From Burkholderia cepacia (GTDB lineage: Bacteria; Pseudomonadota; Gammaproteobacteria; Burkholderiales; Burkholderiaceae), in the NCBI RefSeq assembly GCF_001718835.1, contig NZ_CP013443.1, positions 3,410,001 to 3,474,000 on the forward strand: a stretch of DNA of 64,000 nucleotides, in the 5' to 3' direction. Below, in pieces: positions 36,045 through 45,289 of the stretch; the first letter of the stretch is position 1; the number at the start of each line of letters is the position of its first letter. Made by a program: the position numbers and the translations under genes. The notes beneath the pieces are model-generated. The model was not told where the DNA came from. It ran no database searches and saw nothing but the letters and a program-made list of their open reading frames with translations.

Positions 36045-37631
36045 ATGCAGGTCAAGCTGTTCGCCGCGGTCGCACTGGCCGCGGCTCCCGTCCTCGTCGC
36101 CGCCAAGCCGCTCACCGTCTGCACGGAATCGAGCCCGGACGGCTTCGACGTCGTGCAGTACAACTCGCTCGTCACGACCAACGCATCGGCCGACGTGATC
36201 TTCAACACGCTCGTGTCGTACGACGAAGCCGCGAAGAAGGTCGTGCCCGCGCTCGCCGACAAATGGGAAGCCAGCGCCGACGGCCTCACCTACACGTTCC
36301 ACCTGCGTCCGAACGTCGCGTTCCAGACCACCGACTATTTCAAGCCGGGCCGCGCGCTGAACGCGGACGACGTCGTGTTCACGTTCTCGCGGATGCTCGA
36401 CGATTCGAACCCGTGGCACAAGGTGGCCGGCGCGAGCGGCTTCCCGCACGCGCAGTCGATGGGGCTCGTGAAGCTCGTGAAATCGGTCACGAAAGTCGAC
36501 GACAGCACCGTGAAGTTCGTGCTGAACGAGCCGAACGCGACGTTCGTGCCGATCCTGACGATGGGCTTCGCGTCGATCTACTCGGCCGAATACGCGGACC
36601 AGCTGCTGAAGGCCGGCAAGCAGGCCGACCTGAACGCGAAGCCGGTCGGCACCGGCCCGTTCGTGCTGAAGAGCTATACGAAGGACGCGCTGATCCGTTA
36701 CGACGCGAACCCGACGTACTGGGGCACGAAACCGAAGGTCGACCGGCTGATCTACGCGATCACGCCCGACCCGTCGGTACGCCTGCAGAAAGTGAAGGCC
36801 GGCGAATGCCAGATCGCGCTGTCGCCGAAGCCGCAGGACGTGCTCGCCGCGAAGGGCGACAACGCGCTGAAGGTCGTGCAGACGCCCGCTTTCATGACCG
36901 CGTTCGTCGCGCTGAACACGCAGAAGAAGCCGCTCGACAACGACAAGGTGCGCGAGGCGCTGAACCTCGCGTTCGACCGCGCGACCTACCTGAAGGTCGT
37001 GTTCGACAACACCGCGACGGCCGCGAACAACCCGTATCCGCCGAACACGTGGAGCTACGCGAAGGACGTCGCGCCGTATGCGTACGATCCCGCGAAGGCG
37101 AAGCAGCTGCTCGCGCAGGCCGGCTTCCCGAACGGCTTCTCGACGACGATCTGGACGCGCCCGACCGGCAGCGTGCTGAACCCGAACCCGAAGGTCGGCG
37201 CGGAGCTGCTGCAGGCCGACCTCGCGAAGATCGGCGTGAAGGCCGAGGTCAAGGTGATCGAATGGGGCGAACTGATCAAGCAGGCGAAGCTCGGCCAGCA
37301 TGAGATGCTGTTCATGGGCTGGGCCGGCGACAACGGCGATCCGGACAACTACCTGTCGCCGCTGTTCAGCTGCAACGCGGTGAAGTCGGGCATCAACTTC
37401 GCGCGCTTCTGCGACGCGCAGCTCGACAAGCTGATCGCCGACGGCAAGTCGACTGCCGACCAGGCCAAGCGCGCGAAGCTGTACGAAAGCGCGCAGAAGA
37501 TCATCCACGACCAGGCGCTGTGGATCCCGCTCGGCTACCCGACCGCGGCCGCGCTCACGCGTACGAGCGTGAACGGCTATCACGTGAGCCCGTTCGGGCG
37601 GCAGAACTTCGCGGCGGTGTCGGTGCAGTAA
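36045..37631 (+). CDS. ABC transporter substrate-binding protein, family 5 (dipeptide/oligopeptide type)
   Basis: A 528-residue periplasmic protein of the DppA/OppA family. A signal peptide (LFAAVALAAAPVLVAA) is followed by the SBP_bac_5 fold: TVCTESSPDGFDVVQYNSL, ALADKWEASADGLTYTFHLRPNVAF and, later, GWAGDNGDPDNYLSPLFSC, as in DppA. It is probably a peptide or haem receptor. GGGAGA precedes ATG 36045. No permease or ATPase genes lie beside it here, so it is an orphan receptor that would use a transporter encoded elsewhere. Confidence 0.9.
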   Translation: MQVKLFAAVALAAAPVLVAAKPLTVCTESSPDGFDVVQYNSLVTTNASADVIFNTLVSYDEAAKKVVPALADKWEASADGLTYTFHLRPNVAFQTTDYFKPGRALNADDVVFTFSRMLDDSNPWHKVAGASGFPHAQSMGLVKLVKSVTKVDDSTVKFVLNEPNATFVPILTMGFASIYSAEYADQLLKAGKQADLNAKPVGTGPFVLKSYTKDALIRYDANPTYWGTKPKVDRLIYAITPDPSVRLQKVKAGECQIALSPKPQDVLAAKGDNALKVVQTPAFMTAFVALNTQKKPLDNDKVREALNLAFDRATYLKVVFDNTATAANNPYPPNTWSYAKDVAPYAYDPAKAKQLLAQAGFPNGFSTTIWTRPTGSVLNPNPKVGAELLQADLAKIGVKAEVKVIEWGELIKQAKLGQHEMLFMGWAGDNGDPDNYLSPLFSCNAVKSGINFARFCDAQLDKLIADGKSTADQAKRAKLYESAQKIIHDQALWIPLGYPTAAALTRTSVNGYHVSPFGRQNFAAVSVQ

Positions 37632-37789
37632 CACGCCCCCGAGCGTGGCGCGCAGGCGACGGGTGTGTCGCGGATTTCCCGGGCGCGCTGGTCGTCGCGT
37701 CGCACGACGCGGCGTTCCTCGCGGCGCTCGCGCCGACGCACACGATGCGATGGAGCCGCGACGGGTGGCGCTACGACCCCGTCGCGTGA
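37632..37789 (+). pseudogene. C-terminal remnant of an ABC-F ATPase
   Basis: About 40 codons before the TGA at 37787-37789 encode VADFPGALVVASHDAAFLAAL and then a Trp/Arg-rich tail ending RYDPVA. VVASHDAAFL is the H-loop segment that follows Walker B in ABC-F (EF-3-like) proteins. No Walker A or signature lies upstream; the preceding bases are the end of the peptide-binding gene. It is therefore a fragment left by a deletion, or the tail of a gene whose body has been lost. Confidence 0.6.
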
Positions 37790-37836
37790 GGAAGGATCGG
37801 CGTGCTGACGCGGTGTTTATCGCAGGCCGCGCGCCA

Positions 37837-38082
37837 TCACGACTCCGCCGCGCCGTCGGGGTTCGCGAAAAGCCGCTTGAAAAGGCGCTCCGCTTCCCGC
37901 ACGCCTTCGTCGCTCAGGACGACCGACTTCGCCTTGTTGACGGGATCGCCGATCAGGCCGCGTTCATGCAGGCGATTCAGCGCATCCCAGTCGAAACTCT
38001 TCCAGGCGCGGTTGTGATCGTGCAGCGTCAGGTAGAGAAGCGCCAGGACTGCGTCATCGATTGCGGCAAGGTTGACGTTCAT
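37837..38082 (-). CDS. DUF6429-like small protein
   Basis: An 81-residue protein with a compact helical pattern (IDDAVLALLYLTLHDHNRAWKSFDWDALNRLHERGLI, then SVVLSDEGVREAERLFKRLF). This looks like a single winged-helix-type domain and matches the DUF6429 family from memory. GGAA precedes ATG 38082. It lies 34 bp after the stop of the SWIM-domain gene on the same strand, so it is probably its operon partner. The fold could bind DNA or a protein. Confidence 0.7.
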   Translation of the reverse strand: MNVNLAAIDDAVLALLYLTLHDHNRAWKSFDWDALNRLHERGLIGDPVNKAKSVVLSDEGVREAERLFKRLFANPDGAAES

Positions 38083-38116
38083 CGCATGTTCCATCCTGAT
38101 CTGTCTCTGCATCCCG

Positions 38117-39910
38117 TCACCCGGCTGACGCGCCGAGTGTCGCGAGCAGCTTGATGAAGTTGCGCTTCGCGCGATACGTCCTGCGTATCGCGTCGAGCTC
38201 CGCGTCGAATTCCGCTTGCTGCCGATGCGCCGCCCGCAGCGCGCCGATCTTGCGCACGACGTCGAACGCGTCGTCGTAGCGCGCACTGCCCGCGCCGCGC
38301 TCGAGCGCAACCGGCAGCAGCCGATGATAGAGCGCGATCGCCTCGTCGGGATGCGTCTTCGCGCGCGCGGCCGCCATGGCCGGCCAGACGTCGGTCGCAA
38401 CCGGCCCGCCGCCGAACGCGTCCCAGGCCGCTTCGACATCCTTCTCGGCAAGCAGCAGCTTGACGAGTTCGGTGCGCGGTGACGGCTGCCAGCCCCACTT
38501 CGCCTTCGCGCTCTCCTTCGAGGTTTCCCGTTGTCGCGCCAGCGTCCGCAAATGCGCGATCGCGCGTTCGCGCACGGCATCACGTCGCGCGGTCTTCGCC
38601 GCAACCTTCATCAGCGCGGCGAATTCGTCGGCGGTCGGATGGCTCTCGAAGCGCTGCCACGCAAGCGCGTCGGCCCGGTCGAAATCGCGCCGGCGCAGGT
38701 ATTCGGCAATGCAGAAGCCAAGCAGACGCGAATCGCGCCGATCGCCCGCGCCACCCAACCCGCGCTCGGCCCATGCCAGCCCCTCGTCGAAACGGCCGTG
38801 CTCGGCGCACAGTTCCGCGATCTGCGCAAATCGGTGCGAAGCCGACAGATCCTTCGACCAGATACGGATCAGCGCGTCGACATCGCCGTCGCGCTTCGCC
38901 AGCGATTCCATCGCATGTTCGAGATTCAGCCGCGCAGATTCGTACGAGCGCCGATCGTCGCGGCCCGCCGCCAGCGTCGGCAGCGCGGCCCAGCTTTGCT
39001 CGACGAGCGCCCGATACCGATCGATCCCTTCGCTGCCGAGCGGTTCCTCATAATTCGGCAGCACGTCGTAGAACGTGTCCCACCGTCCGTCGGCCTGCAG
39101 GCGGAACAGGCGCTCGGCGAGTTTCACCGGGTCCGGCCGGGTCCGCCGGCACGCTTCGAGATGCAGGTGGGCCAGCTCGTAAATCCCGGGCGCGACGCTG
39201 CCGTCCGAGTCGTCGATCTGCTCGAGGCTCGCTTCCGCGTCCGCGATCGCGAGTTCGGCTAGCTCGACCACGTGTGCCGCATGAGGGCCCGCCAGTTGCC
39301 GACGCAGCATGTCGGCCAATTCGAAGAGGTTCTCTCCAAAGGTGTGCGCCTCGTCCCAGCCGAGCGGCCGCGCCACGCGCGCCAGCTGACGAACGGCGGC
39401 CCGCAGGCTCGCAACGTCGCCGGCATTCGCGGCGCGCGCCTCGAACAGCAGCCTGTCGCGCAATGACCGGTCGCGCTCGGCCGCATCGAGCAGCCAGTTG
39501 CGCAACGCGTCCTCGTCGAGCGCCGCCAGATAGTCGCGAATCAGCTCCGCATGGGTCTTGCGCTTGCGTCGCGGGCGCGCCGGCTCGGGCGTCTCGTCGT
39601 GAAAAACCTCCTCGCCGCTGTTTTCGAGCCACGACAACGCGACGGCGACCGCATGCTTGCAGAAGATCTCGTCGACACCAACCGGGCAATTGCATGCGTA
39701 GTCGAGCAAGCCTTCATCGTCGACGGAAAATTCGACGTGGTAGCGGTGCGTGCCGCGCACGGTGGCCGACAGCGCGCCGTCGTGCTCGGTCAGCCGCGAG
39801 ACCGCGCCGTCGTGGTAATAGGCCTTGCCGCGCTCGAAGGACTTCGGGTCGGCCAGCGCCTTGATTTCCGCGAGCGTGATGACGTCGGCCAGGGAGACAT
39901 TCCTTGGCAT
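38117..39910 (-). CDS. SWIM zinc-finger protein with helical repeats (DUF6880-like)
   Basis: A 597-residue protein. The SWIM motif CxCx8CxH is C73, C75, C84 and H86 (YACNCPVGVDEIFCKH), a zinc site found in DNA-processing and ATPase-associated proteins. A basic linker (PRRKRKTH) follows. Residues about 120-597 are helical, TPR-like repeats with many Trp/Ala/Arg pairs, resembling DUF6880. ATG 39910 is chosen because TACAAT lies about 33 bases upstream. Its substrate is unknown; a DNA- or RNA-linked scaffold role is inferred from the family's zinc finger. Confidence 0.8.
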   Translation of the reverse strand: MPRNVSLADVITLAEIKALADPKSFERGKAYYHDGAVSRLTEHDGALSATVRGTHRYHVEFSVDDEGLLDYACNCPVGVDEIFCKHAVAVALSWLENSGEEVFHDETPEPARPRRKRKTHAELIRDYLAALDEDALRNWLLDAAERDRSLRDRLLFEARAANAGDVASLRAAVRQLARVARPLGWDEAHTFGENLFELADMLRRQLAGPHAAHVVELAELAIADAEASLEQIDDSDGSVAPGIYELAHLHLEACRRTRPDPVKLAERLFRLQADGRWDTFYDVLPNYEEPLGSEGIDRYRALVEQSWAALPTLAAGRDDRRSYESARLNLEHAMESLAKRDGDVDALIRIWSKDLSASHRFAQIAELCAEHGRFDEGLAWAERGLGGAGDRRDSRLLGFCIAEYLRRRDFDRADALAWQRFESHPTADEFAALMKVAAKTARRDAVRERAIAHLRTLARQRETSKESAKAKWGWQPSPRTELVKLLLAEKDVEAAWDAFGGGPVATDVWPAMAAARAKTHPDEAIALYHRLLPVALERGAGSARYDDAFDVVRKIGALRAAHRQQAEFDAELDAIRRTYRAKRNFIKLLATLGASAG

Positions 39911-39943
39911 GGGTTGCGACGGGTATTCAGATCGAAATTGAAA

Positions 39944-39949
39944 ATTGTA
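39944..39949 (-). promoter_or_regulatory. -10 box TACAAT before the SWIM gene
   Basis: Minus strand TACAAT, with a leader of about 25-30 bases to ATG 39910. The -35 is not consensus. Confidence 0.4.
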
Positions 39950-39985
39950 CGAAAGCACCGGGCGAGCCTGCGCCGGCGTGCATGC

Positions 39986-41062
39986 TCAACACCGCGCAAA
40001 GCGGATCACGCCATCGGCTCCCTCGCTGCGCGTCAACTCCCCCGCGAGCCACAGCAGGTTCAGGTGCGCGAGCGCCTCGCCGAGCGCGAACGTCATCTGG
40101 TGGATGTCGAGTTCGCGGCGGCGGAACATGATCGGCACGATGTCGGCCGCGCTCATCGGCTTTTCCGCGCATGCGACGCGCACTTCGGCCAGGCGCGCGT
40201 CATGGTGGTCGCGCAGTTGCGCGATGCGCGTGCGCACGCCGCGGAACGGCTTGCCGTGCGACGGCAGCACCAGCGTGTCGGGCGCCATCGTCTCGTAACG
40301 GCCGAGCGACTCCAGGTACAGCGCGAGCGGATTCGCCTCCGGTTCGAGGTCGAACACGGACACGTTCGTCGAGATGCGCGGCAGCACCATGTCGCCGGAG
40401 ATCAGCACGCCGTCCGCTTCGCTATGCAGCGCGCAATGTTCAGGCGAATGGCCGAAGCCGGTCACGACGCGCCACGTGCGCGCGCCGATCGTCACCGCAT
40501 CGCCTTCACGCAGGCGCCGGTAGCGCGGCGGCACGGCCGGCACGAGATCCGAGTAGTAGTTGCGACGGTTGCGCAGCTTGTCGAGCGCGGCCGGATCGGT
40601 GAGCCCGTGGCGCGCGAAATGATCGGCGGCCGCCGCGCCGCCCGCGTTCGAGCCGTTGCCCGCCGCCATCAGGCAGCCGAACATGTACTCACCGAGCGTC
40701 ATCCACAGCCGCACGTTCCAGCGGCGCTTGTCGCCGCCTTCGCACAGCCAGTTCGCGAGGCCGAAGTGATCGGGGTGGCAGTGCGTGACAAGCACCCGCA
40801 GCACGGGCAGGCCGTCGAGATGCGTGTCGAAGATCTGCTCCCAGTGCGTGCGGATCGCATCCGACGAGATCCCGCAATCGACGATCGTCCAGCCGGCCTG
40901 CCCGTCGATCTCGTCGCGCAGCAGCCAGAGGTTGATGTGATCGAGCGAGAACGGCAGCGGCATGCGCAGCCAGCGCACGCCGGGCGCGACCTCGAACGTG
41001 TCGCCCGCGGCGGGCAGCGTGTCGGCGAAGGGGTAGTCGAGTTGGTGTTCCAGTGCGTTCAT
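39986..41062 (-). CDS. MBL-fold metallo-hydrolase
   Basis: A 358-residue metallo-beta-lactamase-fold enzyme. The zinc motif HCHPDH stands at 94-99; GFGHSPEH supplies another His ligand, GDMVLP the bridging Asp, and VLPSHGKPF the last His. A C-terminal helical extension (about 265-358) is typical of the group with a winged-helix-like domain near this end, as in LACTB2-type hydrolases. No signal peptide. The substrate is unknown; glyoxalase II-like or RNA-processing roles occur in the family. It is divergent from aceK. Confidence 0.87.
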   Translation of the reverse strand: MNALEHQLDYPFADTLPAAGDTFEVAPGVRWLRMPLPFSLDHINLWLLRDEIDGQAGWTIVDCGISSDAIRTHWEQIFDTHLDGLPVLRVLVTHCHPDHFGLANWLCEGGDKRRWNVRLWMTLGEYMFGCLMAAGNGSNAGGAAAADHFARHGLTDPAALDKLRNRRNYYSDLVPAVPPRYRRLREGDAVTIGARTWRVVTGFGHSPEHCALHSEADGVLISGDMVLPRISTNVSVFDLEPEANPLALYLESLGRYETMAPDTLVLPSHGKPFRGVRTRIAQLRDHHDARLAEVRVACAEKPMSAADIVPIMFRRRELDIHQMTFALGEALAHLNLLWLAGELTRSEGADGVIRFARC

Positions 41063-41365
41063 CGGTGGGGCGTCTCGTCGTTGTGCATGCGGGGCCGGCG
41101 TGCGGCCGGGCGGCCGCGGGCGTTCCGGCGATTCTATCGCCGTCTCGCGGCGGGCGTCGTCCGGGCCGCCCGCGCGTCAAAAAAAGTTCGTGCCAGAATC
41201 GGTTCCGTACCCGTATCTTTACGCGAAGATGCACCGAACGTCGCACAACGCCGGGCAACGCCCCCGATGACGCGCCGCCCGGCCCGCCGCCGGATGCGCT
41301 GAATCCGGCGCCCGGACGCTAAAATGGCGAGTGCTTACAGCCCCTCCCGAACGAGCCTGCACGCG
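41063..41365. other. Divergent intergenic region before aceK
   Basis: A 303-bp gap between the MBL gene start and the aceK start, with no supported frame. It contains a short T tract on the minus strand (41178-41185) and the aceK -10 candidate described below. No repeats or mobile-element marks are seen. Confidence 0.6.
41320..41325 (+). promoter_or_regulatory. aceK: -10 box TAAAAT of aceK
   Basis: TAAAAT overlaps an upstream in-frame ATG at 41324, which therefore cannot be the start of translation. The true start is ATG 41366, leaving a leader of about 35 bases. Confidence 0.5.
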
Positions 41366-43177
41366 ATGAATCACTTCCCCAAACTGCTGTCCTCGCAGAT
41401 CGGTTTCGACGTCGCGCAGACGATGCTCGAAAACTTCGACCGCCACTACCGGATCTTCCGCGAGGCGGCCGTCGAAGCGAAGACGCTGTTCGAGCGCGGC
41501 GACTGGCACGGGCTGCAGCGGCTCGCGCGGGAGCGGATCACGTCGTACGACGATCGCGTGAAGGAATGCGTCGAGGTGCTGGAAGACGAATACGACGCGG
41601 AAAACATCGACGACGAAGTGTGGCAGCAGATCAAGCTGCACTACATCGGCCTGCTCACGTCGCACCGCCAGCCCGAGTGCGCGGAGACGTTCTTCAATTC
41701 GGTGTGCTGCAAGATCCTGCACCGCTCGTACTTCAGCAACGATTTCATCTTTGTGCGCCCGGCGATCTCGACCGAGTATCTCGAGAACGACGAGCCGGCC
41801 GCGAAGCCGACCTACCGCGCGTACTATCCGGGCACCGACGGGCTCGCGGCCACCCTCGAGCGCATCGTCACGAACTTCCAGCTCGAGCCGGCGTTCGACG
41901 ATCTCCCGCGCGACATCGGCTGCGTGATGCAGGCAATCCACGACGAATTCGGCCACTTCGACGAAGCGCCGAATTTCCAGATCCACGTGCTGTCGTCGCT
42001 GTTCTTCCGCAACAAGAGCGCGTACATCGTCGGCCGCATCATCAACGCCGACCGCGTGCTGCCGTTCGCGGTGCCGATCCGCCACGTGCGTCCGGGCGTG
42101 CTCTCGCTCGACACCGTGCTGCTGCGCCGCGACCAGCTGATGATCATCTTCGGCTTCTCGCACTCGTATTTCCTCGTCGACATGGGCGTGCCGTCCGCGT
42201 ACGTCGACTTCCTTTGCACGATCATGCCCGGCAAGCCGAAGGCCGAGATCTACACCTCGGTCGGCCTGCAGAAGCAGGGCAAGAACCTGTTCTATCGCGA
42301 CCTGCTGCACCACCTGTCGCATTCGAGCGACCGCTTCATCATCGCGCCCGGGATCAAGGGCCTCGTGATGCTCGTGTTCACGCTGCCGTCGTTCCCGTAC
42401 GTGTTCAAGATCATCAAGGATCACTTCCCGCCGCCGAAGGAAACGACGCGCGCGCAGATCATGGAGAAGTACCAGCTCGTGAAGCGCCACGACCGCCTCG
42501 GGCGGATGGCCGATACGCTCGAGTATTCGAGCGTCGCGCTGCCGCTCGCGCGGCTCGACCACGCGCTCGTGCGCGAGCTGGAAAAGGAAGTGCCGTCGCT
42601 GCTCGAATACGAGGACGGCAATCTGGTAATCAGGCACCTGTACATCGAGCGCCGGATGACGCCGCTGAACCTGTACCTGCAGAACGGCACCGATACCGAC
42701 GTCGAGCACGGCGTGAAGGAGTACGGCAACGCGGTGAAGGAGCTGATGAAGGCGAACATCTTCCCCGGCGACATGCTGTACAAGAACTTCGGCGTCACGC
42801 GCCACGGCCGCGTCGTGTTCTACGACTACGACGAGATCGAGTACCTGACCGACTGCAACGTGCGCCGCGTGCCGCCGCCGCGCAACGAGGAAGACGAGCT
42901 GTCCGGCGAACCGTGGTATACCGTCGGCCCGCACGACATCTTCCCGGAGACCTACGGCCCGTTCCTGCTCGGCGACCCGCGCGTGCGCGACGTCTTCATG
43001 AAGCATCACGCGGACTTTTTCGATCCCGCGCTGTGGCAGGCCAGCAAGGACAGGCTGCTGCAGGGTGAATTGCCCGATTTTTATCCCTACGACGCATCGC
43101 TGCGCTTCAGCGTGCGCTACCCCGATCGTTTCGACGAAACGGACGACGACGAGGGCGGCGCGCAGCGCGCTGCCTGA
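41366..43177 (+). CDS. aceK: Isocitrate dehydrogenase kinase/phosphatase
   Basis: A 603-residue bifunctional enzyme that phosphorylates and dephosphorylates isocitrate dehydrogenase to divert carbon from the TCA cycle to the glyoxylate bypass. AceK-specific stretches are clear: FNSVCCKILHRSYFSNDFIF, YPGTDGLAATLERIV, the ATP-loop region IAPGIKGLVMLVFTLPSFPYVFKIIKD and FYDYDEIEYLTDCNVR. The length is normal for the family. The aceA/aceB genes are not adjacent, unlike in E. coli. Confidence 0.96.
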   Translation: MNHFPKLLSSQIGFDVAQTMLENFDRHYRIFREAAVEAKTLFERGDWHGLQRLARERITSYDDRVKECVEVLEDEYDAENIDDEVWQQIKLHYIGLLTSHRQPECAETFFNSVCCKILHRSYFSNDFIFVRPAISTEYLENDEPAAKPTYRAYYPGTDGLAATLERIVTNFQLEPAFDDLPRDIGCVMQAIHDEFGHFDEAPNFQIHVLSSLFFRNKSAYIVGRIINADRVLPFAVPIRHVRPGVLSLDTVLLRRDQLMIIFGFSHSYFLVDMGVPSAYVDFLCTIMPGKPKAEIYTSVGLQKQGKNLFYRDLLHHLSHSSDRFIIAPGIKGLVMLVFTLPSFPYVFKIIKDHFPPPKETTRAQIMEKYQLVKRHDRLGRMADTLEYSSVALPLARLDHALVRELEKEVPSLLEYEDGNLVIRHLYIERRMTPLNLYLQNGTDTDVEHGVKEYGNAVKELMKANIFPGDMLYKNFGVTRHGRVVFYDYDEIEYLTDCNVRRVPPPRNEEDELSGEPWYTVGPHDIFPETYGPFLLGDPRVRDVFMKHHADFFDPALWQASKDRLLQGELPDFYPYDASLRFSVRYPDRFDETDDDEGGAQRAA

Positions 43178-43246
43178 AACGCCCGAAAACCGGCCCCAAA
43201 AACGCACTGATACCGACCCATTTTCCGCACCCGGAAACCCGAACTG

Positions 43247-44014
43247 ATGAATACCAACGACCACCCGCTTTCGCACCTGTTCGACAACAACGACGCGTGG
43301 GTCAAACGCAAGCTCGAAGACGATCCGCAGTTCTTTGCGCGCCTCGCCGACCAGCAGGCGCCGGAATACCTGTGGATCGGCTGCTCGGATTCGCGCGTGC
43401 CCGCGAACCAGATCATCGGCCTGCCGCCGGGCGAAGTGTTCGTCCATCGCAACATCGCGAACGTGGTCGTGCACAGCGACCTGAACTGCCTGTCGGTGAT
43501 CCAGTTCGCGGTCGACATCCTGCGCGTGAAGCACATCATGGTCGTCGGCCACTACGGCTGCTCGGGCGTGAACGCGGCGCTGCTCAACCGCCGCGTCGGC
43601 CTCGCCGACAACTGGCTGCATCACGTGCAGGACGTGCGCGAGCGCCACGCGGCGCTGCTCGACGAATGGCCGGTGGGCGAAGCGCGCTATCGCCGCCTGA
43701 TCGAGCTGAACGCGATCGAGCAGGTCGTCAACGTCTGCCGCACGACGATCGTCAACGATGCGTGGGCACGCGGCCAGTCGCTCACCGTGCACGGGCTCGT
43801 GTACGGCGTGCACGACGGCCGGATGCGCAACCTCGGGATGGCCGTGTCGAGCGCCGACGCGCTCGACGGCACCTACCGGCGCGCGGTGGCCGCGCTGGGC
43901 GCGCGCGGCGACCACGCACGCGGCAACGACATGGTCGCGGCCGATGCGGCGCAGCTCACTGAAGTCGCGCAGTCCGTCGCGGATACGTTGAAGCCTTGCA
44001 CGGGAACGGACTAA
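43247..44014 (+). CDS. can: Beta-class carbonic anhydrase
   Basis: A 255-residue zinc enzyme that interconverts CO2 and bicarbonate. The zinc ligands are C46 in GCSDSRVP, H102 and C105 in GHYGCSG, and the Asp-Arg dyad is D48 and R50. Residues 200-255 form an acidic helical tail. It follows aceK by 69 bp on the same strand; bicarbonate supply would serve carboxylases during growth on acetate or fatty acids. Confidence 0.95.
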   Translation: MNTNDHPLSHLFDNNDAWVKRKLEDDPQFFARLADQQAPEYLWIGCSDSRVPANQIIGLPPGEVFVHRNIANVVVHSDLNCLSVIQFAVDILRVKHIMVVGHYGCSGVNAALLNRRVGLADNWLHHVQDVRERHAALLDEWPVGEARYRRLIELNAIEQVVNVCRTTIVNDAWARGQSLTVHGLVYGVHDGRMRNLGMAVSSADALDGTYRRAVAALGARGDHARGNDMVAADAAQLTEVAQSVADTLKPCTGTD

Positions 44015-44051
44015 GGGCCCAGGCGCTCACCCGGTCCAACGGGAGACGAAC

Positions 44052-45257
44052 ATGTCAGCTATCGATCACGACGATCCGATCGTCATCGCATCCGCGGCGC
44101 GCACGCCGATCGGCGGATTCCAGGGCGACTTCGCGTCGCTCGCCGCGCCGCAGCTCGGCAGCGCCGCGATCGGCGCGGCGCTCGCGCGCGCCGGCCTCGC
44201 CCCGGACCGGATCGACGAAGTGCTGATGGGCTGCGTGCTGCCCGCAGGCCAGGGCCAGGCGCCCGCGCGCCAGGCGGCGCTCGGCGCGGGCCTGCCGCTC
44301 GCGACCGGCTGCACGACGATCAACAAGATGTGCGGCTCGGGGATGCGCGCGGCGATGTTCGCGCACGACATGCTCGCCGCCGGCTCGGCCGACGTGATCG
44401 TCGCGGGCGGCATGGAAAGCATGACCAACGCGCCGTACCTGCTGCCGAAGGCGCGCGGCGGGCTGCGCATGGGCCACGGCCAGGTGCTCGACCACATGTT
44501 CCTCGACGGCCTCGAGGACGCGTACGACAAAGGCCGCCTGATGGGCACGTTCGCCGACGAATGCGCGGCCGAGTACGCGTTTTCGCGCGACGCGCAGGAC
44601 GCGTTCGCGATCGAGTCGCTCGCGCGCGCGAAGCGCGCGAACGAGGACGGCTCGTTCGACTGGGAAATCGCGCCCGTGACGGCGGCCGGCAGGAAGGGCG
44701 GGACGGACGACAGGGTCGTGTCGCGCGACGAGCAGCCGTTCAAGGCCGATCCGTCGAAGATCCCGCTGCTGAAGCCCGCGTTCGGCAAGACCGGCACCGT
44801 CACCGCCGCGAACGCGTCGTCGATCTCCGACGGCGCGGCCGCGCTCGTGATGATGCGCGCGTCCACCGCCGCGCGGCTCGGCGTCGCGCCGCTCGCGCGC
44901 GTGGTCGGCCACGCGACGTTCGCGCAGGCGCCGGCGAAGTTCACGACCGCGCCGGTCGGCGCGATCCGCCGCCTGTTCGAGCGCAACGGCTGGCGCGCAG
45001 CGGACGTCGACCTGTACGAGATCAACGAGGCATTCGCGGTCGTCGCGATGGCGGCGATGAAGGAGCACGGCCTCGCGCACGACCGCGTCAACGTGAACGG
45101 CGGCGCCTGCGCGCTCGGCCACCCGATCGGCGCGTCCGGCGCGCGCATCCTCGTCACGCTGATCGGCGCGCTGCGCGCGCGCGGCGGCAGGCGCGGCGTC
45201 GCGAGCCTGTGCATCGGCGGCGGCGAGGCGACCGCGATGGGCATCGAACTCCTCTGA
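44052..45257 (+). CDS. Acetyl-CoA acetyltransferase (thiolase)
   Basis: A 401-residue thiolase. The catalytic residues are intact: C94 in KMCGSGM, H357 in ALGHPIGASG and C387 in LCIGGGE. The pattern with SDGAAALVMM and NVNGGACALGHP suits a biosynthetic or degradative acetoacetyl-CoA thiolase of the AtoB/PhaA group, though the true chain-length is not shown by sequence. It starts 37 bp after the carbonic anhydrase gene and may share its transcript. It is followed at 32 bp by an SDR gene. Confidence 0.92.
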   Translation: MSAIDHDDPIVIASAARTPIGGFQGDFASLAAPQLGSAAIGAALARAGLAPDRIDEVLMGCVLPAGQGQAPARQAALGAGLPLATGCTTINKMCGSGMRAAMFAHDMLAAGSADVIVAGGMESMTNAPYLLPKARGGLRMGHGQVLDHMFLDGLEDAYDKGRLMGTFADECAAEYAFSRDAQDAFAIESLARAKRANEDGSFDWEIAPVTAAGRKGGTDDRVVSRDEQPFKADPSKIPLLKPAFGKTGTVTAANASSISDGAAALVMMRASTAARLGVAPLARVVGHATFAQAPAKFTTAPVGAIRRLFERNGWRAADVDLYEINEAFAVVAMAAMKEHGLAHDRVNVNGGACALGHPIGASGARILVTLIGALRARGGRRGVASLCIGGGEATAMGIELL

Positions 45258-45289
45258 CCAAACGGCACCACTGCCAAGGAGCGGCGCAT

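Noticed and set aside
41324..41365. Upstream ATG at 41324 as the aceK start
   Set aside because: It falls inside the TAAAAT -10 box, so it would not be in the transcript; ATG 41366 gives the usual length.
41219..43915. A long minus-strand frame opposite aceK and carbonic anhydrase
   Set aside because: Both plus-strand genes have intact catalytic motifs; the minus frame has none.
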